A stretch of 64,000 nt of DNA from Gnetum montanum (lineage: Eukaryota; Streptophyta; Gnetopsida; Gnetales; Gnetaceae), in contig MNCI01020208.1 in the NCBI GenBank assembly GCA_015680685.1, positions 1 through 64,000 on the forward strand, written 5' to 3'. A model generated the notes under the pieces. The model had not been told where the DNA came from. It saw nothing but the letters and a program-made list of their open reading frames with translations, and made no database searches. Made by a program: the position numbers and the translations under genes. Position 1 is the first letter of the stretch, and each line of letters opens with the position of its first letter. Positions 1 to 11,528 of the stretch are shown piece by piece.

Positions 1-1
1 A

Positions 2-390
2 GCTGGAGATGTAATGAAATATTTTGGAAGTACTACAACAAATTTTCTTTCTGAATCAATTTTTAGGATCTATGAAGAGTATTTGAGGTCTACATTAGAT
101 TACTTGGAAACATCTCCATTTACAGCTGGTGATTTCACCTTTGATGTAAACATGTTAGTGGAAAGCTGTATAACTATGAAAGCTTATGACATGGATTTTG
201 GATGGGGAAGGCCTACATATGTAGGGCCTTCTGTTGTAATGGTACAAGGTTTCTTTTATTGTTACCATCACCCACGAATGATGGAACCATCACAGGTGGT
301 TTTTGGCTGACACCAAAGCACATGGATCTCTTGAAGAAAATATTTTATAAGGGCATTTCTTGCATCATTGTTTGCTCTAGAAAATCATAG
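2..390 (+). pseudogene. BAHD acyltransferase, 3' fragment with frameshift
   Basis: This is the C-terminal part of a BAHD-family acyl-CoA-dependent acyltransferase, the group that includes hydroxycinnamoyl-CoA shikimate transferases. The frame is open to the window edge and carries EEYLRSTLDYLE and then the family's structural motif DFGWG (residues AYDMDFGWGRPTYVGP), about 60 codons before the expected end. Near 250-263 the reading moves to another frame, where LLPSPTNDGTITGG and then KHMDLLKKIFYKGI continue the family's C-terminal pattern until a stop at 388-390. A small indel has therefore split the last exon. The HXXXD catalytic motif would lie upstream, outside the window. The HCT-like subgroup is a guess from the PSPTNDG wording; acyl donor and acceptor cannot be told. 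A sequencing error at one homopolymer-like site (tttattgtta) would be the alternative to a pseudogene. Confidence 0.8.
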
Positions 391-969
391 ATTCCTCCTC
401 CTTTTCCTATTTTTGGAAACTCCAAAGCATTCACAAATCAAAAAAATTTGATTCGATATATTGTATAATAATAAATGGTTATTAAATAGAGGCATGGCTA
501 TATTATATGACATGTGATCTATGAGAGCACTTTCTTGAAGCTCTGTCCTTATTCCTTAATACTTAGTGGCTCCTTTTTAGGATTAAAGTCGACTAGCTTG
601 TCTAAAATATTCTATAAAGAGACTTTTGATTTTTGAACAAATCAACAAATGGACCAGAATGGACCGAACCTTTCACATGATCCCAAAAATTCCATTTATT
701 ATCACATTGTTGATCATCACGTGATCATTTGTAAGTATACAGTTTGTAGATGATCACGTTCTTCAAGTAGATTCCTTTTGCAATTATAGAATTTGACTAC
801 ATTTGATAGGTTCATACATGGAGGGTGATCACGTACTTTGATTGGATTTATTTTGTAATCATAGAGTGAGGATGATTGAAGGGTCTAGGCTTAGAAATCA
901 AGTGTTCGTTTCATCCCTTTTTGCGGAGACAATAGTTTGAGGACAACTAACCTACCACTTCTTAGTAGC
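391..969. other. 3' flank of the BAHD gene, no further gene seen
   Basis: AT-rich host sequence between the acyltransferase stop and element A. No coding potential or repeat shared with the rest of the window was recognised. Several TGATCA hexamers lie at 710-830, three of them in a GTGATCA/GATCACGT context. The last five bases (965-969, GTAGC) are the left target-site duplication of element A. Confidence 0.5.
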
Positions 970-2008
970 TAATGAGTGGTGAGGTACCTCCTATATCAAA
1001 CTATATGAATCACAAATGTTTACACATAATCTAGTCCAATTCCATGGATGGGACTAGTTGTGACATCTAGATTGTTATGCTTTGATCATAATTTGCTATC
1101 TTCCCACTTAGACTAATGGTAGCTTTGTCACGTTTAGTTGAGTCCAAAGTGACGCATATGATTCTTGATGTTGTTTTGACCTTATGTTACTCTTAATGAT
1201 AATAAAGAAATCATTTACTTAAACTAATTAACAATGAAAAGTTAAGTCTAAACTAGCCTACTAACGATGAGTGTTCATTCCTAGCTTGCTGTACACATCC
1301 TAAACTCATGTATTCACTACTAAGATACCAAGCACTATGCTACTAAGCAAACCAAGTAATAATGTTGCTTGAATTACCAAGTGAACACTTGTTTACACTT
1401 GAAACTAGTCATGCTCATTCTACCAATTCATTAACATGCATGGAAACATAAATATTAATTAAGTACATGGAATATAAACTGCATTAAAAGTAAATTTAAT
1501 CTAATTCAAAGTGTTGTATTAAATAAGAATCAATCTTGGTATTATTGCCATTCATGAAATGTGTCTAGGTACATTGCCACTCAAAGAAGATGTCATACAA
1601 CTAACTTACATCCACACCATAGGCACTCACTGACTATTCTCTAAGACTACATAATAAAACTACAAGAGTTTGGCTATCCTATTGATAGAAGAATATCAAT
1701 ACATAGCAAGAGTAGGAGCACAGGTATTTTTAGATGAAAATAGACACTGCATTGACAAGGCCTCATCAATCCATCATTTACATTGACAAGGCTACGTTGA
1801 TGGGGCCTCATCAATGCATCATTTACATTGATAGCACTACATCAACAAGGTCATGTTAATGGGGCCTTGTCAATGTGGTTGCTTTGAAGCAGTTGCATTA
1901 AGGTAGCTACCTTGAGGTAGCTATGTCAAGGTAGCTACATCAAAGCAGCTACCTTAAAGTAGTTTCGTCAAAGAGGTTGCATCGATGCAACCAACTAATG
2001 CTTCATGA
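970..2008 (-). repeat. 3' LTR of element A
   Basis: Aligns by eye with 14169-15127, and more distantly with the LTRs of C, D and I. In the sense direction it begins TCATGAAG (TGATGAG in relatives) after the purine tract rc(2009-2020), and ends CTCATTA. The U3 part (about 1740-2000) holds GAGGCCTC-type near-palindromes and a run of GGTAGCTAC repeats. The TATA region (near 1718) has decayed to tattttta. Confidence 0.85.
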
Positions 2009-4030
2009 TACTCCATGACTAAATAAAAACTTGTCCTCAAGTTAATAGGGTAGGATTGAGCTTTCTTTACAAAAAATTGAGAATGATGGAATTATTGATT
2101 GATGCTAACTACTAATTGACTATAAGTGTTGCATTACAAAATTTTATTCAAGTGGATGCATTATAAAATGACAAAATGATTGGATAGACATTGAAGATTA
2201 CAAAATTTGTAAAGGTCTTAAAGGTAGCCAGCATTGGAAAACTTCCAACGTTGATTATTATGTTGATGCTTCTCTAGTTATGTGGAACATTCTTAAAGGA
2301 TAGATTGAAATTTCTTCTCAATCAAGCAAACATGTGATTCTTGAGCTGCTATCTTTTATGTGTTACGATTTGTCCATGAACATATCCTCCATTGTCCCCC
2401 TATTGGATTTGTTTTCATGTTTGACCAAAGGCCTTCTTACTTAGGCATTTCTTTTAACATCACTTGTAGTCACCAAAGGATCAACATTAGTTTTGGTAAA
2501 ATTTCCTTAGCCCTTTCCAAATCCCTTGGTTTTCATTTAAGCACAAGGTGATGATAACATAATATGCCCAAGGCTATGAGGCAACTAAAATCATTAAGCT
2601 ATTCACTTTATTTTGATCAATTATTATTAGTTATCATTATGTTTGAAAATAGGATGTTAGAAAACTTTCAAAGAAGACATATCTAGCTCCCATGACTAAT
2701 AAGCATGACTTTGGAAGCACACAAGTTTTCAAACAATTAAAACCAAAGGTTTGATTCAAAAGATGGCTAAGAAATATCGAACTTGAAGGATATTTTAATA
2801 GAAAATTAGGAAAAATTCCAAACATAGTTAAAAGTGATGGGAAGTAGTCCCAAAATTATGCATAAATTTAGAGAAACTGTCATTGATGTTTTGGAAGATG
2901 TAATGGTTAGTTATGCAAGTGGTTAGTTTTGGAAGTGGTAATGGTTAGCCATGATCAACAAAATTTATGCAAGTGGATCAGCCCCAAAATATGCTCCAAC
3001 CATAATGCCCTTGCATAACCGCTTCTATAGATGTTTCTGGGCATCTGAGAAGGTAAATGTAGACCATGCCTTTGTTCCAAACAACACACAACTACTATGG
3101 TTTGGATGTTGTACTATGCTATGCAAAACCAAAAGGCTCATAATTGCATGTAGCAGTGAGGTGAATAATGGAATGAGAAGGGATTATAGAGATAGGGATG
3201 TAAGGTACTTAACCATGCCCACAATAAGTTTTTGTGAAAAATGTGATTAAAATAATTAGCATACCTATCCATCCAAGTTCAAACAAAGTTCATACCATAA
3301 ATAGTGACCTTGCATTGATGTGTTCCATCCTACTAACCACCATGAGTCCACAACCACCTTAAAGAATAATCATCACTCCAAAAAGAGAAGAAAAAAGGAA
3401 AGGCCTTAGTTAGAGGGGCACCTTCAAGCATGGGTAACATGTCTTTTAGCTACATGTAAAGGCTTTTAGCTTCTTGCTATTGATCAATGAAGTAATGATG
3501 ATATGTTCCAAGAGGAATCATAAACCACATGAAGGAAGTCAAGAAGAGAACCCAACAAGTTTCCTTGAGGTCACACCCTTTGCAATTCCGACTTGGCCAT
3601 TCCATCTTTTTTCAAGGTACAATGATCATTGATGAATTTTAGTTTCATAAAAGAAAAACCAAATTTTTTCCATGATAAAAACCTTTTACTTAGAGAACCA
3701 TAGGGAGGGATGAGATGGTCTCACTACTTTATACAATTACTTGCCCAATCATCTTAATGGAATAGCACAGAAACCTAACATGTAACATTGACTTCTACAT
3801 CATGACTTGGCAGTATTATTAATAGAAACATAAAAGACATTCATAAAACATAAAGAAAATGATCAAGAAAAGAGAAAAATATAAGGAAAATAAAAATATT
3901 AAGAAATGGAAAACATATTAAGAATCATAAAATTTTGGAAGAAATAGAAAAATGATAAAAAATTATAAAAATAAAAAGGTGAAAAATACTTAGTAGTTCT
4001 TAAACCAGGATGGAGCATCTTTTCCATGAC
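2009..4030 (-). other. Non-coding 3' spacer of element A
   Basis: No gene is seen. Stretches match the spacer of C (20690-21000, reverse) and D (46300-46760, forward): the AGAGGGG..CCTTCAAGCATGGG block at 3412-3432 and the 'tcacaccctttgcaa' block near 3570. The equivalent of the internal purine tract (4011-4030) is degraded. The 2009-2020 end is the 3' polypurine tract (sense TCATGGAGTA). Confidence 0.55.
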
Positions 4031-4282
4031 TAATCTTATGGCTACATAGTTGGGATATGGGCTGCACAATTCCATAGTTATAAACTATCAATTTTCCATC
4101 TATCACTGTTACTAATTTGATTAATCACATATTAGCACATCTAACATTGGTGATAGTCTCATTTGAATCATTAAAAGATGTATCTTAATCTGTACTTGAA
4201 GGTATTTCCATTTTTGGGGGTCTAGATGTATTTGCTTCTTCTTTATGATTTTCTATTTTAATTCACAAGTCTTCATGTTTAA

Positions 4283-5508
4283 TGTAGTGACAGAAAACAT
4301 CGGTGGTTGGAAACACCGAGAGGTCTTCGGGTGCATAGCCTAACCTTGAATCCATGCGAGGGCAGTGTTGGAGAAAATGGATTCAAGGTGCCCTGAATGG
4401 TCTTATCGATCAAACAGGGACTTAATAGGTGTATAATAACCCTTTTGCAAACAATGATTCTAAATGGAACCCTTGATGGTAGAATAAGAGAAAACGTAAT
4501 GTGCAAAGCAGTAGAAAAGTGCTAAGGCATGTAATAGAATAGTGGACACGATTAAGCATTTGACAATGCCAAAAAGAATAAATGCTATAATCAGATAGAA
4601 AGAGAGTTCGAATAGAAAGATGCACTGCCCCAGAAAAGTGGTACAGGTATACAAAGTGTACAATAAGCACAATAAGAACACAATCATAGCCTCAGTGGTG
4701 TTGGGCTATGAAATCTAGTGCTCACTATGATAAACTGTTCCTCTTGGATCGGTGTGGTATGCTCTGGGTCTCGTTCACCCATGGAGCTAGGTGCCAAGAT
4801 GCCAAAAGCCTCAATGGAAAAAATGCCAACTACCTTGCTTGTAATGAAATTGAAGCTTCTCCCCTTCTTCTTCTCCCTTTTTCCTTCTTCTTTCAAACGA
4901 GGGTGCAAAGGTATTTATAGGGCTAGGGTTAGCTCAAAATGTAGATCAGGTGCCATGTGATAGTGTAGTGGGTGTTACACTATAGTGCCACACTGCATTG
5001 TAGCACCGGGTGTTACACTGTAGTGCTACACTATGCACTGTAGCACCGGGTACTGCACTGTAGCGCTACGCTACGCTACATAGCGTAGTAGGGTGCAGAA
5101 AGTGCCATCATTCTAACACTTAGAAAAATCTTGCAAATTTGGTAGTTGGTGTTGTGCTACGCTACACTACACTACGTAACATAGCAGGGTCTAGAAAGTG
5201 CCATCGTTCTAAAACTTATAAAAGTCTTGCAAATTTGGTAGTTAGTGCTATGCTACACTATGCAACATAATAGGTTGTTGCATTTTAGCACTACACTACG
5301 TACTATAGCTATACACTACACATTGTAGCTCTATGCTACACTGTAGTGCTATGCTACAAAGTGTAGCAGGGTGTTATACTATAGCGCTATGCTACGCACT
5401 ATAGCACTACGCTACATAGCGTAACAGGGTGCAGAAATTTCCATCACTGTGACACTTAGAAAAATCTGCAGTCAAGATGCCGAAACCCAAAATTTTGTGG
5501 TGTTTCAA
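4283..5508 (-). repeat. 3' LTR of element B
   Basis: Pairs with 10319-11523. TATA box at 4911-4920 (sense ctataaatac). Between the TATA box and the sense start, 4960-5450 is dominated by short palindromic runs such as GTAGCGCTAC and TACACTGTAGTG. The sense-strand start is preceded by the purine tract AAAAAGGGGCCAT (5509-5521). Confidence 0.9.
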
Positions 5509-7237
5509 TGGCCCCTTTTTGTTGACGTCTGGAGGAATGGCCTAAAATACATTGACAAAGAATTACAAAACACCACAGCAAACATGTCACCAACGTCATT
5601 TCTCAGCACAAGATCGGATCTCATTTTACCTTGCTCAAGAGTGTTATGGGAATAAGGTTATGTTAGGGGCCAAGAAGTATAGGCAATTCTAGGGAGATGA
5701 AATTTAAATGGTGGAGATGAAATGAAAATAGTGGATCATGATGTAAGATAAAAATTCCGCATGGTTGATAGTGATCATGGCATGATGTGGTTCGCCCCTG
5801 AAACGTTCACCTCTTGTTAGAGTGTTTATGAGAGCATCAAAGTTAATCTAAGCCTTGGCCACTTGTAAAGCTACAACATTGTCAACTTTCCTGGGGATGT
5901 GCTTTGTGCCATTCTCTTATTTTTTTTTGACGAACCTTCTTTAGGTTCAGCTTACTATTGAATGTTAGTTGCAAGTTGACCATTGAAAAGATGGGCTTTG
6001 TTTCCTAGGGATGATTCATGTTACATCCACCTAGGCTTTGACCATGTAATAAAGGCACCTCACAGGATGAATTGTGTTACATCAACCATGGCTTCAATGG
6101 TTGATATGAAGAGAATGCCATGTGTGTCAAAGTGTGTATGCATCATAGGAGTGTGAAATCATGAGTATGGGGAGGATAAGAGGATGTTAGGATGAATGAA
6201 TGGATGTGCATAGGTTATAACAGGGATGAGAGGGGGATGTGCACTCTTGAGTGGCTCAACTAGTCCAATCATGCACATCAAAGCAATATGGTGACTTGCC
6301 GCTATGATGAGATGCATCTTTGCATGACCGCCTCCAGGGCTTCATCCTACAAACATAACTCAAAGAGGACAAGAAAACTACAAAATGTGAAATGCAAGTG
6401 TAAATGCCAGATGTGAAGATGTCGCAGATGCAAAACTATGAAGACACTACAAATGTGTTAAATGCTGTGCCAGTCATAAGTGCTTGGAAAGCCAGTGAAA
6501 GTGCAAGGGTGATGATGCTACAAGTGTTCTAAATGTCACACTAATGGAAAGTGCTCCAAAAGAATCGCTAGAATAGTGGAAGGTGATGATGCTGTGAGTA
6601 CTTCCAAGGTAATGGAAAGTGTTCAGATCATATCAGCTACATGCCAATTTAAAGTCTTGGTAGACCGTAAACCCAGTTTAAGGTCCTTGCAGACTATGAT
6701 GTGCTAGTTTATAGTCCTAGTAGACTGTTGGATGCTATTTTAATGTTGTAGTGGATAGTGGATGTTGTGCTAGTTTAATGTCATGACCCAAGAACAAGTT
6801 GTGCCAATTTATAGTCATAGTGGACTGTTTTTGCCAGTTTATAGTCATAACGGACTATCTATGCCAGTTTATAGTCATGGCAGACTAGTGCTTACCTTGC
6901 TTGTATAAGGTGCAATGATGCATGTGTAGTCATGTTGTGTGCCTACAAGATCCTGCAAAAAATCAACTAGAAAGAAAACAACATCAAGCAACACCTATCA
7001 TAAAAAAGGTTAAAATGGATGAATGAGAGGAAAGCAATGCAAAAAGTGATAGTTTTAGACCATTTCAGGTCATAGGCTAGTTTAAGGCCTTTTTGGGCCA
7101 TGTGTTTTTGTATTTTTATGTCTTATAGTTTTTTTTAAATTTTTCAGATGTAATGCATAAGCTAAGTGGATAGATGCATAAATAAAGTAAAACAAATATG
7201 TAAACAAAATGAAATGTAAATATGTGACCAAAATGAT
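5509..7237 (-). other. Conserved non-coding 3' region of element B
   Basis: Counterpart of 51030-52722 in E. It carries tandem imperfect units around GCCAGTTTATAGTC...GACTGTT (6650-6880) and GTGCTCCAA/TGTAAATGC-type words. Nearer the LTR (about 5910-5720) a reading such as RGERFRGEPHHAMI is shared with E (RGQCFRGKPLHAMI), but I recognise no family in it. No RT or integrase signature is present. Confidence 0.55.
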
Positions 7238-10090
7238 CTAAGTAAGTAGGCAAAATGTAAATGTATAGGGTAGCATGATGTAAATGAATGTAAAAAATGC
7301 ATGGGAAGTGGAGGCAAAGGGTAAGCAGGTGCTTAATGTGCTTTTGGCCAAGGCAAAGTCTTGATCATCTAGTTGCTTCCTAATCAGGTGTGCATTAAGG
7401 GGCATGCAAGGCTTAGGGTTCTCTGGGAGGCTGTTGGCTTCAACCACTCATTGAGGTGTGTTAGCCTTAGGCACTGTGTTGGTTACCATAGGTGTACCAC
7501 CAAGACACTCTTCTTCTAAAACTTGTGCCATGTCTATGTCATGGATATTCAAAGAGGAAGTGTTATAACCATGGATGATAACTTGACCACCTTCATATGA
7601 AAGGTCGATTTCTTGGTGGATGAGAGAGGAGATGGCCCTTAGTTGGGCTAGCCAAGGCCTACCTACAATCATGTTGAAACCTGGCATCTCCTCTATGATA
7701 GTGAAATCTACACTAGTGGGAAATTTCTCTCCTGCCACAAAGGCTAAGTTGATTATACCCCTGACTGTGACACATGATCTATCGAAGGATTTTAGACATG
7801 TGGCTTTGGTTGGCCTAATTTCTTCAGCTAGACCTAGCTTGCCGATGACAAAGTACAAGATTATGTTTGTTGTTGCACCATCATCAATGTGCGCTCTACG
7901 GATGGTGCACTACCCAACATGTACACTAATTGACAAGGGAGCTGTAGTAACTTCCCCTCGTTCGGGGTTGACTTTAACTGCATTATCACAGAATACTAGG
8001 GATGTTGAAATCAATTCTTGTGATGTACGGGGCAACATCGTTGCACATATGGATGCCTCATCTGCAAGAATGTCCTCCATAATAGGAATGGAGGCAAAGA
8101 TCTTGGCCAATGCTTGGTAGTGAGCAGATGAAGTCATGACCAGGTCGTATAAGATCAATGTTGTATTCTTTTTCTTGAGTTCTTGTTTTACCTAGGTTAA
8201 TGTAGCTACAAGGTCCTTGTCGTTGACTGTTGTATTGGTTTTGACTTCCTCCATGTGGCTTGAGAGACAGATCTCTTGCAGAGGAGACTTGGGCTTGGTT
8301 TGCTTGACGTTTTTGGAGGTAGGGGACCTAGTGTTTAGTTTTTGCTTATTAGTTGTGGCTTTTGCTTCGTCCATGGGGATTGTGAGGTGCTCATTTGTCC
8401 TCTTGCATTACCATTTGGTGGGTCTACTCAGGTTGGTAGTGGGGTCAACCCTTGAAGGAGGATGGATAGAGATGTTGCCCACTATTGGGCTTTGGGTAGG
8501 TGAGGGGCCATCACATTGTGGCACTCTTATGAAAAATGGTGATTTAGGCAGATTTGTTGTATGGTCAACTTGTTGTGGCACCTTGATAACAAAAGGTTGC
8601 TTAGCGATTGTTGTTGCATCATGCCATTTTAACATCTTAGCAGATGGTTGTTGTGAAACTTTGACCACAAAGGATGTTGTGGGTGCTCGAGGTGGCACTT
8701 TGATAACAAAGGAAGGCCTCTTGCTTGTGGAGGTGAAGGGAATCCTTGCCTTGCTGGGAGGCATATGAATCACAAAAGGTTGTTGCATAGGTGTAGATTT
8801 ACCACCTATGCTAATGGAATTTATGACATAGGAGGCATCATCTATGTTAGATTGACTCACCGTGTTGATCACCAATTGGCCACGTTCTATCATTCTCTCT
8901 AGGTCAACCTGCAAAGCACGATAGTTGTCTATATTGTGACCAGCCAATTGGTGGTAGTGACAGTATTGATCTAGCTTGAAGTGTTGTGGAACTGGGGGCT
9001 CGTTTGGTACTGCTAAGGCGATGTTCCTTAGTAGTTCATAGTACCTATCATGTTTTTGGTAGGTAATTGCTGATACTTGTTTGTGTTGAAATTGCCCAGC
9101 TTTCAAGAGTTGCTCTAGTAGTTCAAAGGATTTCATTGGTAGTGGTGTATACTTTGAGTGGTCCTTGGGCTGAAATTTGGGCCTTGGGGTATCCCTTGTC
9201 AATGTAGGTGAGTTGGTGCTAGCATTGGAGATTTTGTCAGGTAGGGACTTGGGCTGCTTAGCTATTAGGCCTCGGTTGGTTGCTTTTGTGCTTATGGCTA
9301 CTATTATCACTATTGTGTTTTTCTTGCAAGAATTTTTATTTCTGTGGGCCACATAGGTTGGATCATTGCTAGCTTGTGCTACTTCCTTAATGCTTTTTGC
9401 TTGGGCAAAGGCTTGGCTAAGAGACTTTGAGGCTAGATAATACAATTTGGACTTGATGAAGTCAACCACTACACCTTTGAAGATAGCTAGTAGGTGTGTC
9501 TCCACTAAGGGTTCATGCATTTCATTCAATGCAGCATTCCAACATTGGAGGAATTTTGGCATGGGCTCTAGAGGCCACTGTTTAACTTGCATAAGTTGGT
9601 CAAGGGTTGGTTCAGGCTTTAGGTTGTACCTGAAGCGTGTCACAAACTAGCTTATGAGATCCTCCAAAGAGGAGATTGAGGCCTTGGGAAGTGTCCCATA
9701 CTAGTCCAAGGCCTTTCCAATGAGTGACATGGGGAACACACACATGATGGTGTATGGCCAAGCTTGAAGGAGTAGGCATTCAGATCGAAATCTGACCAAG
9801 TGTGCATTAGGATCCTCTTCACCATTGTACTTGGTGAATTGTGGCAGTTGGACCCTAGTTGGGAGAGTTAGAGGTGGTACCATAGGACTTATGGGATCAT
9901 CTTGATAGAATTCCACCACCTTGATGGTGTTAGAGGAGGTAGCCTTAAGTTAGTTGATCTCCTCTATCAAGCTTTGGATCAGCTGGAATGCTTGATCCAA
10001 GCTTGGGGATGTGTCAATCGATTGTGTTGGTTGGGCTTGGATTGGTTGCATAGCATAGGGCAGAATGGTTGGTTATGGAGTTTGCTAATT
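7238..10090 (-). pseudogene. gag-protease polyprotein of element B (about 950 codons, stops only)
   Basis: A single reading frame runs from about 10090 to 7238; the open pieces at 9919-9701, 9643-8408, 8374-8192, 8158-7910, 7858-7448 and 7447-7238 are all in phase. Breaks seen against E are Trp-to-TAG near 9699, Gln-to-TAG near 9645, Gln-to-TAA near 8406 and Gln-to-TAG near 7908. Domains in order: a leader (LDQAFQLIQSLIEEIN); gag core (LPQFTKYNGEEDPNAHLVRF, then LPKASISSLEDLI, FRYNLKPEPTLDQLMQVKQ); a Cys/His box (YCHYHQLAGHNIDNYRAL); a linker with repeated PFVIKVP-like units; and a retropepsin-like domain with IDDGATTNIIL and later FNMIVGRPWLAQLRAI. It would make structural capsid protein and mature it. 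The N-terminal gag part present in E (56315-55500) is missing here. The frame ends after the protease exactly as in E, so the lack of RT is not a local truncation. Confidence 0.8.
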
Positions 10091-10295
10091 TAACATCATA
10101 GTAGAAGAGTGTTTCCAGTTTAATGTCATAGAAGACAATTGTTGATGTAATGGCTGAGTGATGGATGCAGTGATTGGAGTGGGCTACACATGGATGGGTT
10201 GGACGGACACTATAGACAATGCAACGATGCAGAGAAAAAAAATACTAAGTACAAAAATACAGAAAAAATGCTAAGTATGAAAATGCAAAAAAACA

Positions 10296-10313
10296 GCCCT
10301 CCTTCTAGTGCCA
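10296..10313 (-). other. Primer-binding site of element B
   Basis: Sense TGGCACTAGAAGGAGGGC, five bases after the 5' LTR. The same site recurs in E (56856-56873, minus) and F (27567-27585, plus). I cannot assign the tRNA; it is not the initiator-Met type seen in G. Confidence 0.55.
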
Positions 10314-10318
10314 AAAAC

Positions 10319-11523
10319 TGTAGTGACAAAAAACGTCGGTGGCTGGAAACACTGAGAGGTCTTCAGATGCACAGCCTAACCTCAAATCCATGCAAGGGAA
10401 GTGCTAGAGAAAATGGATTCATGGTACCCTGAATGGTCTTATCGATCAAATAGGAACTTAATAGGTGTATAATAACCCTTTTTTAAACAATGATTCTGTA
10501 TGGAACACTTGGTGGTAGAATAAAAGAAAACGTAATGTGCACAACAATAGAAATGTGCTAAGGCATGTAACAGAATAGTGGACACGATTAAGTGTTTAAC
10601 AATGCCAAAAAGAATAAATGTTGTAATCAAATAGAAAGAGAGTTCGAATAGAAAAATGCAACGCCCTTGAAAATGGGTACAAGTATACAAAGTGTACAAT
10701 AAGCACAGTAGGAACACAATCATAACCTTAGTGGTGGTAAGCTGTGAAATCTAGTGCTCACTGTGATAACATGTGCCTGTTGGGTCGGTGTGGTATGCTC
10801 TAGGTCTCATTCACCCATAGAGCTACGTGCCAAGATGTCAAAATGCCAACTACCTTACTGGTAAAGAAATTAAAGCTTCCCCTCTTCTTCTTCTCCCTTT
10901 TTCCTCCTTATTTCAAAAGAGGGAGTAGAGGTATTTATAGGGCTAGTGCTAGCTCAAAATGCGGATTAGGTGCCATGTGGCAGTGCGATGGGTGTTACAT
11001 TGTAGTGCCACACTACACTGTAGCACCAGGTGTTACACTGTAGTGCTACGCTACGCACTGTATGTTGGGTATTGCACTGTAGTGCTACACTACACTGTAG
11101 CGCTATGCTACATAGTGTAGAAGGGTGCAGAAAGTGCCATTGTTCTGACACTTAGAAAAATCCTTCAAATCTGGCAATTGATATTATGCTACGCTACGTA
11201 GCATAGTAGGGTCTAGAAAGTGCCATCGTTCTGACACTTATAAAAGTCTTACAAATATGGCAGTTAGTGTTGTGGTATGCTACGTAGCGTAACAGGTTAT
11301 TAAACTATAGTTCTATGCACTATAGCTCTATGCTACACACTGTAGCGCTATGCTACACTAAGTGCTACGCTATGCACTATAGCGCTATGCTACAAAGCGT
11401 AGAAAGATGTTACACTGTAGTGCTATGCTACATAGCGTAGTAGGGTGCAAAAAGTGCCATCGCTCTAACACTTAGAAAAATCTGCAGTAAAGATGTCGAG
11501 ACCCAAAATTTTGTGGTGTTTCA
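10319..11523 (-). repeat. 5' LTR of element B
   Basis: Same structure as the left copy: TATA at 10931-10940, palindromic CACTGTAGTGCTACGCTA-type array at 10980-11450, ends TG...CA. The repeated sentence 'cacttagaaaaatct' occurs several times, as it does in the F, H and E LTRs. Confidence 0.9.
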
Positions 11524-11528
11524 TTTAA

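Larger units (their letters stand above)
4283..11523 (-). mobile_element. Non-autonomous gag-protease retrotransposon B
   Basis: A 7.2-kb LTR element on the minus strand inserted into A. Its two LTRs (4283-5508, 10319-11523) share ends TGAAACACC...CACTACA and the element is bracketed by perfect TTTAA duplications (4278-4282 and 11524-11528). Internally it has a primer site, one long gag-protease frame (about 10090-7238), and 1.7 kb without recognisable coding. No RT, RNase H or integrase motif could be found on either strand. Perfect duplications, and a frame broken only by single stops, suggest that B is among the younger insertions here. It belongs to the same family as E, F and solo LTR H. 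Confidence 0.85.

Noticed and set aside
4279-4687. Overlapping hydrophobic minus-strand frames of 75-82 codons (also at 10439-10723)
   Set aside because: They lie wholly within the R/U5 part of the B LTRs and reflect its TTTT-rich antisense composition; no sign of translation.
8217-8768. 183-codon plus-strand frame rich in Leu, Val and Gly
   Set aside because: Antisense to the gag-protease linker of B; its apparent hydrophobicity comes from the complementary strand of Lys/Pro/Thr codons.
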